This document shows positions 35,440 to 48,574 of a stretch of DNA of 64,000 nt, one piece after another. The notes under the pieces were generated by a model that saw only the letters and a program-made list of their open reading frames with translations, searched no databases and had not been told where the DNA came from. The stretch spans positions 1,116,001 to 1,180,000 of the forward strand of contig JALIRH010000045.1 in assembly GCA_023055505.1 (NCBI GenBank), in the 5' to 3' direction. Position numbers and translations under genes: made by a program. This stretch comes from Callipepla californica brunnescens (taxonomy: Eukaryota; Chordata; Aves; Galliformes; Odontophoridae). The first letter of the stretch is position 1, and each line of letters opens with the position of its first letter.

Positions 35440-35830
35440 CTCACAATACTTCGATAATGAGATCTAGATGAATAAGCCCAAAGCACGTGCCAGTAATTAT
35501 CCTATTTTCCCAGCTATACATTGCCTCAACCCTTCTTTGTCTCTGTAAGGGTGACATGTGAGATGCTGCACATTGTGTCCTACGAGACGAAAGGCTTGTC
35601 AGCCTTAACCTAGTGCACTTTAAAAATGGTACTGAATTAATTTCCCGTCGGTGCAGCGCGAGCCTGTCTGGAATGCAAAGCAGCCCCGAGTTTTGTGGAG
35701 AACTAAGAAGTCTGGGCAGAAAGCAATGATCAATTGAATTTCCTTCTAAATCAGATTGAAAAAATATTATGCACTGCACAGTGATCATTAGCTTGAGTGA
35801 TCAGGGAGAGCGATGCAAGCAGCCAATTTT
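35440..35830. promoter_or_regulatory. Candidate conserved noncoding element retaining CpGs
   Basis: Unique sequence with about ten CpG dinucleotides in a CpG-poor background, including CACGTG, TACGAGACG and a GTCGGTGCAGCGCGAG cluster. It also holds AGTAATTATCC, GAATTAATTTCC, GATCAATTGAAT and ATTATGCA motifs. CpG retention plus homeodomain-type sites is typical of constrained regulatory DNA. Comparative data are needed to claim conservation. Confidence 0.3.
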
Positions 35831-38800
35831 CCATGCCCAAGACACACACTGTTATGTTAAGCTTTCCCTAGCGGAAAAAAAAAAGTGGGTACAGCGAGTA
35901 CATCAAGGAGGGAGAGAGAGTGAAGCTGAAGACTGCAGCTTGGCTCCTTTTCCAGAGCCCACACTGCCTGCTTGTGTGATGGGAGTAATAGGACGTCCTA
36001 CTGGATCCCTGGGCTCCACACCTGCCCTGCTGCCCACTGATGGCCCAGCAGCACGCAGCCAGTTCCCCTCTGCTACTCCTCATTGCCTGTGTGAAATCTC
36101 ACCTTCCACGACCTGGGAGGAAGCTCTCTGGTGGCCCTGGTCTGCAGTATGTGATCGGCATTATTCAGCCCTGCTTAGCGACATATTTAAGATCCCATTA
36201 TTATTATTTATTATTGGAACTTGCAAACACTCCCCACGCGCTGCCGGTGCTTTATGTGCCGAGGATCGGGGGTGAGTACTCACTTTCCAATGGTGCACGC
36301 AATCTATGTCCAAATCTTGCAGAATATGAGATATTGGACCTGAAAATTGCATTATAATGTGACAGCAACCTTAGATCACTTTTAATTCCCAGCATTTATT
36401 ACTTCCATTTTCCTCTCTGCTCTCCAGGCCCTCCAAGTTGCACTCAGCCATTGCTTAGCTTGCAGGAAGGTAAAACACGGTCCTATTAATACGAATAAGC
36501 CCCAAACTCCTAACAACCCTACGACAGATGATGGATTTCCTACATTATTTCAAGAAAGTAGGTGATGTAAATAAAAGAGGAGACTGGGATGAGTCTATTA
36601 CCTCTGCTGGGGAAACGATTTCAGCAAGCAGTGCTGTGGTTGAGGAGCTGCAAGGAGAGATCCCAAAGGGAACAAAGCATCCCACTGCCCCGTGAGCACA
36701 TCCCCACTGCTCCAGGAAGCTGTGGGAAACCAGAGGGACAGGAGATAGGATTAACCAGAATGGTAACAGTGGTTAAAAAGAAGATCAGAAGGCAGAATAA
36801 GCCACAGGCTCCACATCTCAAATTTGTTACCGGTTACAAAGGGTTAAAAAAGTGGGAAGCAGATTATTTCCTGTCTCTTTTTTGAGAGTGAAGATGCAGA
36901 AATGGTTTAGACGGATCTCAGGTTTAACCCAAAATAACGTTTTTGTGATGCCACGTGAAATCTCTGGAAAGTTGGGAAAAACATCACTTTGTGAATCTCT
37001 GCCTCCTGCCCCAGCGGGGCATTGCTGGGCACTGCTAGCAAATATTCAGTAGGGCTTCACCATCCACCTCAACTCCTGCTACACTGTGTTGGACTGTCCT
37101 CCTCCATGCCTTGTCCTGCAGTAAGCAGGTCATAAGCAGTGAATAAGCTCCAGAATTAATGGCCAGTTCAGATGGCCCTTTCTCTGCTTATTCTTTTGAT
37201 GGAGACAGCAGAAACACTTCCTCACACGATCTTTTTAAATACTTTCCCCTACTACAGTTTCACTTCCATCTTTTTTTCTTCTCATGTGGGCAGGAGTACA
37301 TACATTATTAAAACAAACTCTTCGTTAGAACCGTGTTTAAAAGCTGTGCATTAAACTCAGGCGCTGTGGGAGCACCTACAACAGCTGATGTGCAAGAGAG
37401 AGATCTCCAGGCACCGTGGCATCCCGAGCCTGCAGTGCTTCCATGCAGCCCTGTTCTAGCAAATCTTGCTGGGGTATGGATGAGGTGCATTCAGTGCCTC
37501 AACTTTCCCCAGTGGTAATGCTAAAGTTAGCAGAGCATCGGCATTCCCTTAAACTTAGAAAAGTGGGTTATAAATTTGGGGCATCTGCTAAATGCCATGG
37601 AAAGCAACTGGCAGGTGTTGACCTGTGGCTTGGAGCATCACAGCACTGCAGTGTAACACAGAGATTTCTGCTGTAACGAGAACAAAAATCAACACAGGCA
37701 CAGGAAGAAGTGGTAGCTAAAAGCTGAATGACTGAGCAATAGGATTAGTGTGTGAGAAACAAGCATAATTACCAGCTAGGAACCGGTATGCAGTTTATGA
37801 AAACATAATATTGCCACCAATTCTGCACCTGAGAAGTAGGGACAAGAGGATTTGATGCTGGGATTTCAAAAAGGAATCACCAAAAGCACTACTTCAAAAA
37901 ATTCATTTTCTTCTGTTATGAATAAGTCATTGGCATAATGTGCAGCTTAATTTCCCCAGAGAGGAAGGAAAAAGAAGTCTTAGAAACACTTCTGTTCTTT
38001 TTAAGCTTTAAAATACAAATCGGATCCTCTTGGAATTGCTCTTTGTTTCGTGGCTTCCCATCACAGTCACAAACATCTATGCAGTCTCCAACCATAGCAC
38101 TTGATCCTGCCCGACTCAAACCCTGCCCTTCAGAAAATCACCATCAGCACTACTTGTGTTTGCTGTAGCTCTCCACTGCACCATTTAAAAACTGATTAAC
38201 GGACTTTCTTCCAAGGGGATCTATCGAATACTCTAATTAAAAAAGAAATTGCTATCTCAGGAGCTCCCTCTCCATCAATTGCCCTTGGTAATGCTCATTA
38301 CTATTGCTCCGGCCAAAACTAAAGAGCAACAGGAAAAAAAAATCTCATTATTGTAAGATAAATAGGAGCAGCTGGGAGATGCAGAGAGTTCAGCTGAACT
38401 CTTGCAAGAGCTTTAAAGAGTCAGGAGTGCACAATGCAGTGACAACGATACCCCAACAGTCCCGATGTGAGAATGGCACATCTTCCTCCAAAATGTCTGT
38501 CTGCTCTCAGCTCCGTGTGGATCTGGGTCTGCGCTGAAGCGTCACAACATTGACATGGTGACTTAGCTCTAATCCAGATGTGGGATCCCCCCAGACTGTG
38601 CTTTGGGACCCAACCATTCATCTCCAGTGTCCCTAAAGGACCCCACAGGGAACGAGCATCATCAGGGCTCCAGGTTGCCCATGCTGTGCACGCAAAGGTT
38701 TGTGGAAGGCTGAAAGCCACAGCCTGAAACAAACCCAGAGTTTAGATCTTGGCACAGAGCTGGATGCACAATTCAGCCAGGACAGACAGACAACAGAATA

Positions 38801-39839
38801 GCCCAAAAGCTTTGGACTTAACTGATTTCCCCTTATGAGGCCACACTGCATTCAATTGCAATGACATTGTACGGGGGGACACGTTTTCACCCCATCTATC
38901 AAACCCTGTGTTCCTAAAGAGGCAAATGAGAGCAGGACACAGCTGGCTCAGGGCAGGGAGGCTGTGCTGGCACAGGGCTCAGGTGATGCAGTGGAACCAG
39001 GCACTGCCTCGCTTGTTAGGATTTCTTTGAAGGGCGTCACGCTTATCTTCCTATAATCCCTTGCAAAGAACTTCTTTGCTTTGGGATTTTTGCTGAAATC
39101 TGTTAACTCGGGCTTTCGTGTGCTTTGCTGCAGTCAGGGCTATTTGGAAACGCCAGGAGGGGAAGAAGGGGAGGCAGACTGGGTAACATAAGCATTCAGC
39201 AGCTGCGCCAGAGAGCATCTGCTTATAGAAGCTGTACTCACAGTGCATGGGGCTGAGGAGATAACCTCAGCACACCCCCATGAGGTGCAGCTGCACAGGG
39301 ACGGACACAAAACCCATGACGACACTGCATCTCCACTCCCAACTTTGAGAACCCTCTGACCCAGCAGAGTTCCTGCAGAGCAAGGAGGGCAGAACTAAGC
39401 GGGGCCCCCACTGCTCAGTCCCAACCCCACCACCATCACCAGCAGCTCTCCTCATCTGGTTGTGACACAGTGTGTTCAAGGCTTTGTGTCTGTTGGATGA
39501 GGCAAAGGGCTGATCCCGTGGTCATTCTCTTCAGGGTGGTGTAAAGACGTCACCATGCTCACATGGAGATGCTCTTTAAGTCACACCATCACCTCCAGTC
39601 TATAAGGCTGACTTCTTTTCCTGTGCACTCTCTGACTTTATTGCGGTCACTGCTGATTTATACCACGGTGAACAGAAACAGACTGGGGCTCAAGACGCAG
39701 TAAATATTCATGTCTCTGGAAAGTCTAGAGACCAATTAACTCTTGGAAGCAAAATCACTTTTGGAAATGAACCTAACAGCCTCCAGCCTTGAGAGGAATG
39801 GGTTTTTCAAAAGATCTCTCTTTCTTAATTCTTGCTCTA

Positions 39840-40030
39840 GCATCCAGGGAATCTCGGCTTCCGATAAAACACTCCGAGGAACGTTCGGCCCTCAATCGAT
39901 TTGGAATTCACCATTCTAAGTGCTATTTAGACTTAATTAAATTGTGCTGCTTTCTGAATAAGAGAGAATTGACTCTTCAGCGTGCTTCCCTGATTCATTT
40001 CTTTCTAATCAGGCAACAAATACATGGAGT
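39840..40030. promoter_or_regulatory. Candidate conserved noncoding element
   Basis: Contains GAACGTTCGG, AATCGATTTGG (with the palindrome ATCGAT), ACTTAATTAAATTG and TTTCTAATCAGGC. CpGs are kept in otherwise AT-rich text. No repeat or coding signal. Confidence 0.22.
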
Positions 40031-40629
40031 GCTCATCTGTTCCTTCTTCATTAGCAGAGTTACTGGGAATCTCCCCCCGCCCTCGTGGGCTGTTCAGCTG
40101 GAACAAATGCAGAGGTTCCTGCAGCAGGATGGCTCCAGGAGCAGCCTGCACTCCTCACCAGAGATCATTTATTAAACAGGAGTTCTCTGGAGATTTGCTT
40201 CTGTACAAATTCCCAGCCCACTGAAAATGATGCACACTGGGAACATCTCTGCTCCCACTGAGATCATCTCAGTTATAACCATGCAGTATCTAGTGTCACG
40301 GAGAGAGGATGCAGAGCATCAAATACATCAGGCTTTTCACTGAAACCCTTTCTCGTTAAAAAGTTAACAAAAGAAAAGGCTGTGATCTGGACCAATAATA
40401 GAAAAGAGGTTTTTCAGAGTCTTAGAGTGTATCTGCAGGGTATGGATGAGTAAGGTGCATTCTCGAGCTGCCTCTGTCCTTCAGCAATCTGTAAAACCCT
40501 AGTCAGAGCAGTGCTTTGGTCCCAGTGGGGAGCACCAACTGCTCCACACCCCTACATTTAGGCAGCCAGCCGGGCAGTGCAGGGGGTAGGCAGGAGAACA
40601 TCAGCTCCATTCAGGGCTGAGGAGATGGG

Positions 40630-40851
40630 AAAGGTTTGAGGGCTGTGAGGAGTAGCCGAGGGCCCTTAGTGGGTGTGGAACAGACTGCCCAGGGCAGTGG
40701 GCATGGCCCAGAGCTACCAGAGCTCAGGGAGCTTTGGGACACAACTCTCATCACTGGGTTTAGGTTTGGGTGGTGCTATGTGGAGTCATGGGTTGGATTC
40801 GGTGGTCCTTCTGGGTCCCTTATAACCTGGGACGTTCTGTAGTTCTATGAC
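40630..40851 (+). mobile_element. CR1 LINE fragment, 3' portion
   Basis: 'ggaacagactgcccagggca', 'cagagctcagggagctttgg', 'gtttgggtggtgctatgtgg', 'ggttggattcggtggtcctt', 'ctgggtccctt' and a tail 'ttctgtagttctatgac' match a CR1 subfamily whose end differs from the other copies here (it reads '...tgggtccc' rather than '...aaggtccc'). The left boundary is uncertain. Confidence 0.92.
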
Positions 40852-42059
40852 CCGTCAGGTCTTGGGTATCCCTGGCTGCACAGCACAGCGATGCCTGGTG
40901 AGGTGGGGGTGCTCAGGTGGAGAGAGCTCTGCATGGGGAAATGAGAGAGGCTCAGGGAGTCAGGTCCAGCCCTGCTGCTAAGCACCACTGTCTGCACACA
41001 TAATCTTCATGCTCTTTTTTTCACTTTTTTCCTTTTGCTCACCTCGAGTCAAAATGAAGGTTGCATTCACACCTCTGCTTCTAGCAAAAAGCTATGCCCT
41101 GTTAACACGACACGAGCCCTTTGGGGAAGTTTCCCCTTGTCTTAATCTCTTCTTGTCCTTGGAAACTGGATTTTCCTCAAAGCCAACTGCAACTCTTAAT
41201 TGTAAGAGAGGGTCAAAGTCATCCCAAAATGCCGTGTGCTCCATTGTGGGACAGCTCGGATACTAGCAGAGCACAACTCTTCCAGATTTAGACCAGTGGT
41301 GTAGGATGGATCAAGACTTTTCCACTGAATGGAGCTGTGAGTTGAAAGTGCTCACTTTGAACAATCAACACCTTCCATGGGTGCTTCTCAGAGGAGGTTT
41401 CAAGGAGATGTGACTCTGGGGAAAGTTTCTGGAAAACAGGAGAAAATTGTTTCTGAACTGGAAGGAGAAAAAACAGACAAAAATCCAGGGATTCAAAGTG
41501 GCTTAATTTTTAATGATCTCCTTCCTCAAGGACACATTAATGAATTTTCTTCATGTGTTACAGAAACACGCTGAGTAAAACTCAAAGCTCAGCCCTGTTT
41601 CCAAGACAAAATAGGAAGAAGACACAAAGGCACCTGAAAAATCTTATTTGAAAAAAGAAAGAATGCAAACATTGCTGCTTGCTTCCAACTGCAGTACTGC
41701 CCAGAAAAGAGGAAAGACAGTTGGCCTGGGTCTGTTTCCAGGAGCTGTGCAGCTCTCTAAATGGAGGAGAGGGGGGATATCAGTTTCCCCTCCTTTGTGT
41801 ACAGCCGGTCTCATCCCCTTGGCTCCACATCAGATTTTAACCCATTTAATAAGGGCAATAGATACAATGCTGAGCATCTCTTCTGCACCAAGGTTTTGTT
41901 GTGTGGTATTACTCTGTTCTGCTGAAGACTTTCCTCTTGCACTTCTTCATCTGCTCATCTTTCCAAACGCGGCAAAAAGCCATTCAAGGCAGAGAGGATC
42001 CTCTTGCCTTTTTGTGGGTGGTGGGGGAAGTGAGCATTAGCCACGAGAAAGAAAACAAA

Positions 42060-42320
42060 ACTGACACTGCGCTCGTGTTCTTTTGCAAAATGCTTGGTGG
42101 TATTTCCAGGCTGCAAACGGACATCGGTTGATGATGGAATATTTTTAACCATGGACTAAAACACCAAGGAAGTCACCGATGTGGCTGGGAATCAAGGCAC
42201 ACAGTAAATTAGACCATGGATTAAATTTAAATCTTGCTTTGGAAGCCGTCGCGATCTTAGCAGCATATTGCAGTTCTATCACATACTCGTTGCAAAGCTT
42301 GTTATGCAAAGAGTCAGGGG
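42060..42320. promoter_or_regulatory. Candidate conserved noncoding element
   Basis: AT-rich unique sequence with ATTAAATTTAAATC, CpG-bearing GCCGTCGCGATC, and TTGCAAAGC and TTATGCAAAG near 42290-42312. Octamer-like and homeodomain-like motifs sit next to undecayed CpGs. Constraint is inferred. Confidence 0.25.
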
Positions 42321-44819
42321 CTGTGAAAATAAACCACACAGAACCTTAAAGGAAAAGCAACGCGCTTCCCCATTAAAATAAAATAAAAATACAAAAAAAA
42401 TCCCAAACCCACATCAAAACTGAAGAAATATGATAAAAATCTCTGCTTGTTAAAAGTTTCCCATTGTTGAAAAAGTGAAAAACAGAAATAAAGGTCCTTT
42501 GATGAGCACTGTCTGAGATCTGCCACTTCCACGCATTGAAATTAACACTTGGTTCTTTGGATGACAAACCTAAAGTAGTATTTTGAGTCCTAGGAAAAGT
42601 GGTGCTTTGCTTCAGAGGATCTTGTTGTGCCAAACCTTCCTGAATCTGTGTTGCTTTATCTGGACAGTACGAACCCCTCCTCAGTTACTTGGAGCCTTAC
42701 ATATAAATACAGGTTTTAATTTTTGTTTAGGTTCCATTGGGATTTGGGAACAGCAATAGTGAGGATTCAGTCAAAGCAGGAATTCGGGCTGGCCAAGGCT
42801 CCCTGCTGCAAGGACATCACACAGAGACACCAGGATTTCTATTACGAGGTTTTAGAAGCAGAGACATCTCTTATACCACACTTCCAAAGTCTGCAGCAAT
42901 GGGAACCAAGCTTGATTAGTGCTTCTTTAGCAGAATGGATTATGACTATTAACTGCATTTCACTGTGACATTTTCCCTACTATTATGTCACTTACAATAT
43001 TTACTTTGCTTAGGGAAAATTAATGGCATATGAGATCCTGACAACAGAGTAAGACCAACATATTTTAAACTGCTTCCTGGTACAGAACATGCTGTCATCG
43101 TCTTTTATTGCAACTCATCTCTTCCCCCAGCAATACAATCGCCTCCTTCCACAAAGGGAGCTCGGATGATTTCCCTCAGAGGGCTTCAGCTGTGATTTAC
43201 AAAATCTAGATTAAATTCTACCAGATTTTTTAATGACCAGAAGTAATGACAGCAGGTGTCCAGACAGAGCTTTGCAACAGCTGCTGAAAACCTCTGGATT
43301 CCATATCAGGGTGCTTTGATAGCATGGGAACAACAGCTTTAGACACACCCCACAAGTTCTTCCTGGTCCAAAGATGCTCTTTTGCTAAACTCAAGGGTAA
43401 AGACATTGTCTGGGATGGGAGAGATAGATTTTACTATGATACTATGATACAAGTATTGGTGTTGCCACATCTCACTACACAGTTTTCACACCTCCATTTT
43501 TGACATCTCCAGCACCATTTGTTTGCTGACATCCCATGCATGCATGACTCGCAGAAGGATGAAACATTGCTCCTGACAGCATCCAAAGGGCTACAATGAG
43601 TAGACTTCAATGCAGGGGGCAGAAACTTTAAGACCCAGCATTATGCAAAAGCTGCTCCAATGCAGCGTCCAGCAGCCAGCACCAACTCCTGTCTGCTTCT
43701 CCTAGCACAAATTCTGCATAACTCGCTGCAGTTCTGCTGTCACTCTGTCCTCATTGCTGAGTCCAAGCACTCCTGCCCTGCTGCCTTCAGCAACGCAACC
43801 AACATCTGTCTGCAAATGAGCTGACATGTGGCCTTGAAGAGCTCTGCATTGGTGAATACCAAGTATCTCTGACTCTTACCACTTGGGAACGCAGGGAAAA
43901 AAGGAGATGAGTTTAACACAAGAGCTGTGAAAGACTCTGAAAGTCTGATGAGGAGCTTTGAAAACTCTCCAAATAGGAATGTGACCAATGTCCAGGAAAT
44001 CTCCCTTTGCTTTCTGCAAGGTAGGAGATGGTGCTGTGTTAAGGGAGATGCAGGACACAGAGGCAAAGGGATGAATGTGGCACTGTGACTATAACTCAGC
44101 AAATCTGTTGAGAAAGAAGGAAATGGGCCATTCCTGCATGGCAGGATGAACCTGGCCCGTTGGTAACTCCTTGCCCTTCAAAGTTAAAAGGAATCTTTGC
44201 TCTTTTCTCCATCACCTGCACAAAGCTGGATGGGGATGTGGGTTTTCTGCTCACACTGGTGTAACCTTTAGATCCCTTCCAGATGCCCTCCAGATTCCCA
44301 GACAACAGCTTGAGAAGAGCCCAACTGTGAGCAGGCTGCCTGCAGCAACCCAGCACAGCGAGCTGATTCTCATGGAGCATCAGTGATGGATATGGGGACT
44401 GATGGTGGCATCGTCATGAAGGCACAGACTGTGAAACAACAACTGCTGCCTTGCACCATAAATCTCCCCGATATATGTTACCCAGTGCCAGGCTTGCTTT
44501 TGCCAGCATAACCAGTTGTAATTTCCCCGACAGTCAGCAAGGCCATACAGCATCTACGAACCTCCCTACAAGGCAACCGGTGCTAATTAATGCTTCTTCC
44601 CGTAAGCTCAGCAGCCCAGACCTGGAGGCAACCTTGTGTGAGGAGCACGTTCAGCCACGGGTGCTCAGCAAAGACTGCAAAGTGGGGGAAAACGCTGGGA
44701 TTTATTTCTTTACGTGCCCACTGTGCTGAAACCACACTGCAGAGAGACCTTTAAGCACGGAGCCAACGTGCTACGGGATGTTTTAGCAAATGTAATTAAG
44801 AGAGACCAGCTCTGCAGAA

Positions 44820-44980
44820 GACAATCTCTGTAAGGCTAATTAAAATATTGCTGGCCCTCGCTTAACTTGCTCAGCTTTCTTCCAAGAGCTAATGAAATGC
44901 AAAGTATTGTTCCCTGTTTTCATCTGTAAGAGAGTTCATTACTGCACCTTTCTGCGCTGGATTAAGCCAAGTGCTCAGAG
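44820..44980. promoter_or_regulatory. Candidate enhancer with adjacent POU and SOX motifs
   Basis: GCTAATTAAAATATTG lies near the left end. ATGCAAAG (44897-44904) abuts TATTGTTC (44905-44912), the shapes of POU-octamer and SOX sites side by side. The order and spacing differ from the canonical SOX-OCT composite, so joint binding is only a hypothesis. Confidence 0.28.
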
Positions 44981-45241
44981 AGAATAAATTGAATCTCAGT
45001 AACTGAAAGCAAGTATTTTTTGGCTGCAATCCGATTCTGGAAATGAAATCTTGAAGAAATGGAAAAATTGGAGGTCCACATTTAAGAAGAATATACTGTG
45101 GCTTTAGTTTGGGGACAAAATATGAGCATTTCTGAGGCGACCCTACATTTCACTCAAATTTTATCTAAGGAATTAAGAGAAGTTTCATGAAAAAAAAATC
45201 TTTGGCCAATCCTTCACCAATCACACTGAGTGGTGAACCCT

Positions 45242-45267
45242 CCCCCCCCCAGAAAAAAAAAAAAAAA
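45242..45267. repeat. C9 and A15 homopolymers
   Basis: Nine C (45242-45250) followed after AG by fifteen A (45253-45267). Confidence 0.9.
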
Positions 45268-46155
45268 GATTTTCTTTGTTATATTTCACCTTTTATTCTG
45301 AGGATACATAATCTCACGCACTGCAGGAGTGGATGCTCACTGAGCAGAACATTATTCGTATGCTAAAAATACAACCTATTAATATAAGCAGGTAGTGGTT
45401 TCTAGGAAGATGCTACACTTCAAGACTTCAGATCTTGATTAGAAAGCAATGAGTTCCTAAAGCAGCAGAATAAAACCTGGTTTTCTTGTGAGGGCTCTCT
45501 GATGTCTATGAGAAGGTCAGCTTGGGGCATCTTTAATTCTGTGACTGCATGAATGGGTCCATCCACTTCAATACTGTTTCAGCTAAACTACAGTAGCACT
45601 GAGTCCTCAACCACAAGGTCAAAATTCCCCAGGACTGAGCAACACAATCAGCAGCGAGGAGCAGAACCGCCAGGTGCACGCACACCTATCCTCCTTTGGA
45701 AGTTGGGCTTCAAACCCAGTCCTACTAAAACCCAGCCACAATTGAGCGGATGAGAAACTTCCTGAAACTGGCAGAAGATTCCAAAAAAGCTCTTGATATT
45801 CAAGCTGCCATCTGTAAAAGCCTAGGTCTTTCATGGTTGGTGGAAGTTGAATGTGTTAATATATGCACAGGCGGTATACATGTCCACGCCTCTGCTGTGC
45901 CACTTCTTGGCACAAACAAAGAGATTTTGCTCTTATTAGCAACATCTTATATCACAATCTGAGCTTCTGTTGCAGTTTGAGGAGCTTTATGTTTTTTCCC
46001 CCCTTCATTATTTTCTCTATAAGGCCGCAATCTGCAACTGATAGCACAGATTTTTGTAGTGATTCCAATTAATGACAAACAGAACCAGGCAAAGAGCTCC
46101 CAACCAGCTCTGGAGTTTGTGGATTAAGGCCTTTTTCCTGTGGAAAGTGGCCACG

Positions 46156-46169
46156 AAAAAAAAAAAAAA
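46156..46169. repeat. Poly-A tract (A14)
   Basis: Fourteen consecutive A with no element body nearby. Confidence 0.88.
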
Positions 46170-47504
46170 GAAACACTAAAATTTCTAAATTTGCTGCTGA
46201 AAACTCTTGTTGCTCAACATATATTTCAGTTTAGGTGTAACTCTTGAACTGGGCATCATGCATCCTCTACATTCACAAGGCAGTACTTCTCCCTGTAGTC
46301 ATCTGCTGTTATTTTTCTCTCTCACTGTGCGGTCTCGCCAGACTTCAAAATACATGGAAATCTGAAAGCGATTGCACTCAAGGAACAAATGTGGAAAGTC
46401 TGCAGTCTCACAGATTTTCAAGGGCAGAAAAAGGTTGTAGAAGGTCTTAAATTTGATTCCCATGCATTCAGATTGTTAGCTTTCTTGTAGATCTAACCAC
46501 ACTCTGAATTTCCCGGAGCTCCATTCATCCCTGCAGCACTCTCCCCCAACGCTCTCTGTGTGGATTATTGCATTTTGCATTCAACCTCCCTTCCAATTCA
46601 ATAGTTTTACTCTTGTTTTGGATGGGGACTGGAAAAGATTTTCAACCTAATTTTATTTTCTAGCTAAAACAAATCTCATTTTGTGATTAAATGAAGCTTG
46701 TCTCACAGGCTGTAGGTCACATCCTGCAAAAACCACCAACCAGAGAAAACATCCATCGCTGCCAGCACTTCTGCAAGGCTGAATTGATCCTGCAAAGGTA
46801 GCTCAGCACAACGCAGCCTGGGAATCACCGAGGTATTTACACATCACTTTTTCCGTTGTTCGGGAAATGTTAACTCAGATAAATAATGTATGTGATCAAT
46901 GTGATGTTGGGGTCACTCCTGCACGCCAACCTACCCCACAGCACCTGGCTGCCAGCTTTCCTCACATACTTTCTGAAGTGGGAAACTGAGACTGAGCTCT
47001 CAGAAGAGCACAACAGGTTGGGGTTGGAGAGCTTCTTGATCTTTGGATACTTTTCTTTTAGAAAAGAATTCCCACCTAATGGTATTTGTGTCCTGACATG
47101 CAAAGGCCAGAGGACTCATACAGCCGTTGGCATGTTGCGTGCCTGTCCCGCTCCCTCTTGTGTGCATCAGTAATGAACAATCCTGCACTGAAGAGGCATT
47201 TGCTGGCACCCTCTGACTTAGAGAGGAGGAAACGCTTTGGAGCTGGGAGGAGTCAGGGAGCAAAGGATCCTATGCCACAGATCTTCCTCCCCATAGTGAG
47301 CTGGCACGAGGCAGTGCATTATGAACGAGGGCAATTAGTCAGACAGGCTGCGTTCGCTCTGCATCCCTGTTCTCTTGTGCACATCTCTCTCTGCCAAGCA
47401 CAGCCGGGCTCGTGAAAGCAAATGAAAGGGAAGATGAGACCAAGTTCCTCTGATGGATTCCTCTCCCTTTCTCTAAGTGCTACCCGAGTCATTTTTCAGC
47501 CACT

Positions 47505-47560
47505 GGAATGGATCGTGATGACAACATCTCCTTTAAATCATCAGCGCTAATGATTTCTAG
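47505..47560. promoter_or_regulatory. Inverted TGATTT-type sites, candidate regulatory element
   Basis: AAATCAT (47535-47541) and ATGATTT (47550-47556) form an inverted repeat with an 8-bp loop CAGCGCTA. ATGATTT-like sites suit PBX/HOX-type factors. Preceding text includes GATCGTGATGACAAC. Function inferred. Confidence 0.22.
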
Positions 47561-48574
47561 CCTGAATGGAAGCTTGTAATTGCTGGCAAGGGCAGACATG
47601 GGAAGGAACACACTCTGCCAAGCAGTGTCCCCGTGCAGGTCTCAGAAATGTTTTCCTTTTCCATGGAGTGCAGTAGGCATCAAAGCCTCTACGTGTTACT
47701 TGGTAGTTCAACTTTCCCTGCCTGCCTGAGCAGGGAACCTCTGCACACATTAAGTGCTTCAGAGCCAGAGACAAGGCTCCTGCCTCCCTGCCTTTCTGTT
47801 GGCATCTAATATTCACTGTAGCAGAAGAGGAGTTGTTTCAATGCCTGACAGTGGTCTTCCATGTACTCGGGGTGCTTTAATGCTGGCAGAGGTTTGTTCT
47901 TCTCCGCAGGGTATCTGCTGAGGTTCAATTTATTCCTTCAGCCATATGGCGATCAAGCATCTCTCAGTGCTTTCAAGAGCTTGGCTTTGTGCTGTGACTG
48001 GTGCTGGCCAGCTCTGCCTCGACACTTCTCCACGGGTGCCCAGCTGGCTCCTGCAGATGGTGTGACACCTCCTGGCTCATGGAATCACGTCACACAACAG
48101 GCTCCCACTCCTGGGACATGCACAGGGCTGCCATTGGCCTCTGCGACCATGCTGCCACCATGTCAATGTCTGTGCTGTGCTCCCTCCCACTGTGCCAGTG
48201 TTGATGCAGAAAGGCACCCATTTGTAAGGCTGAGCCTTGCCTCTAAGGTGCTTCCAAGCTTCTGTCCTCATCTCTGCTGATTCCTCCAGCAGTTTCATTT
48301 CCAGAAGCATTCACTTTTGCTCCTGCCTTTCAAAGCAGCTGTCACTGCTGTCAGCTCATCTCCAAGCTATGGCTTTTCCTTGCAGCAGGAGCAATCCCCT
48401 GGAATCACAGAGCTAACAAGGACCCGCTTGCCCTGGGACACCCATCCAGGAGTGCAGAGCATCAGCCCTGCACCACGAACTGGGGGCAGAGGGGCATCAC
48501 ATCTTGCCATTGCCTCCCTCTGTGTATTTCTGCTGGAGTGCTCTGGTCACTGCAGGACAGCGGTCAGGGTCTGA

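Larger units (their letters stand above)
35346..40629. other. Unique noncoding stretch with candidate conserved elements
   Basis: No gene recognised. The candidate elements at 35440-35830 and 39840-40030 are listed separately. Open frames of up to 168 codons (35769-36275) show no domain. Confidence 0.55.
40852..48574. other. Unique noncoding stretch with candidate conserved elements
   Basis: No gene or CR1 recognised over about 7.7 kb. It holds the candidate elements at 42060-42320, 44820-44980 and 47505-47560, and homopolymers at 45242-45267 and 46156-46169. Confidence 0.55.
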
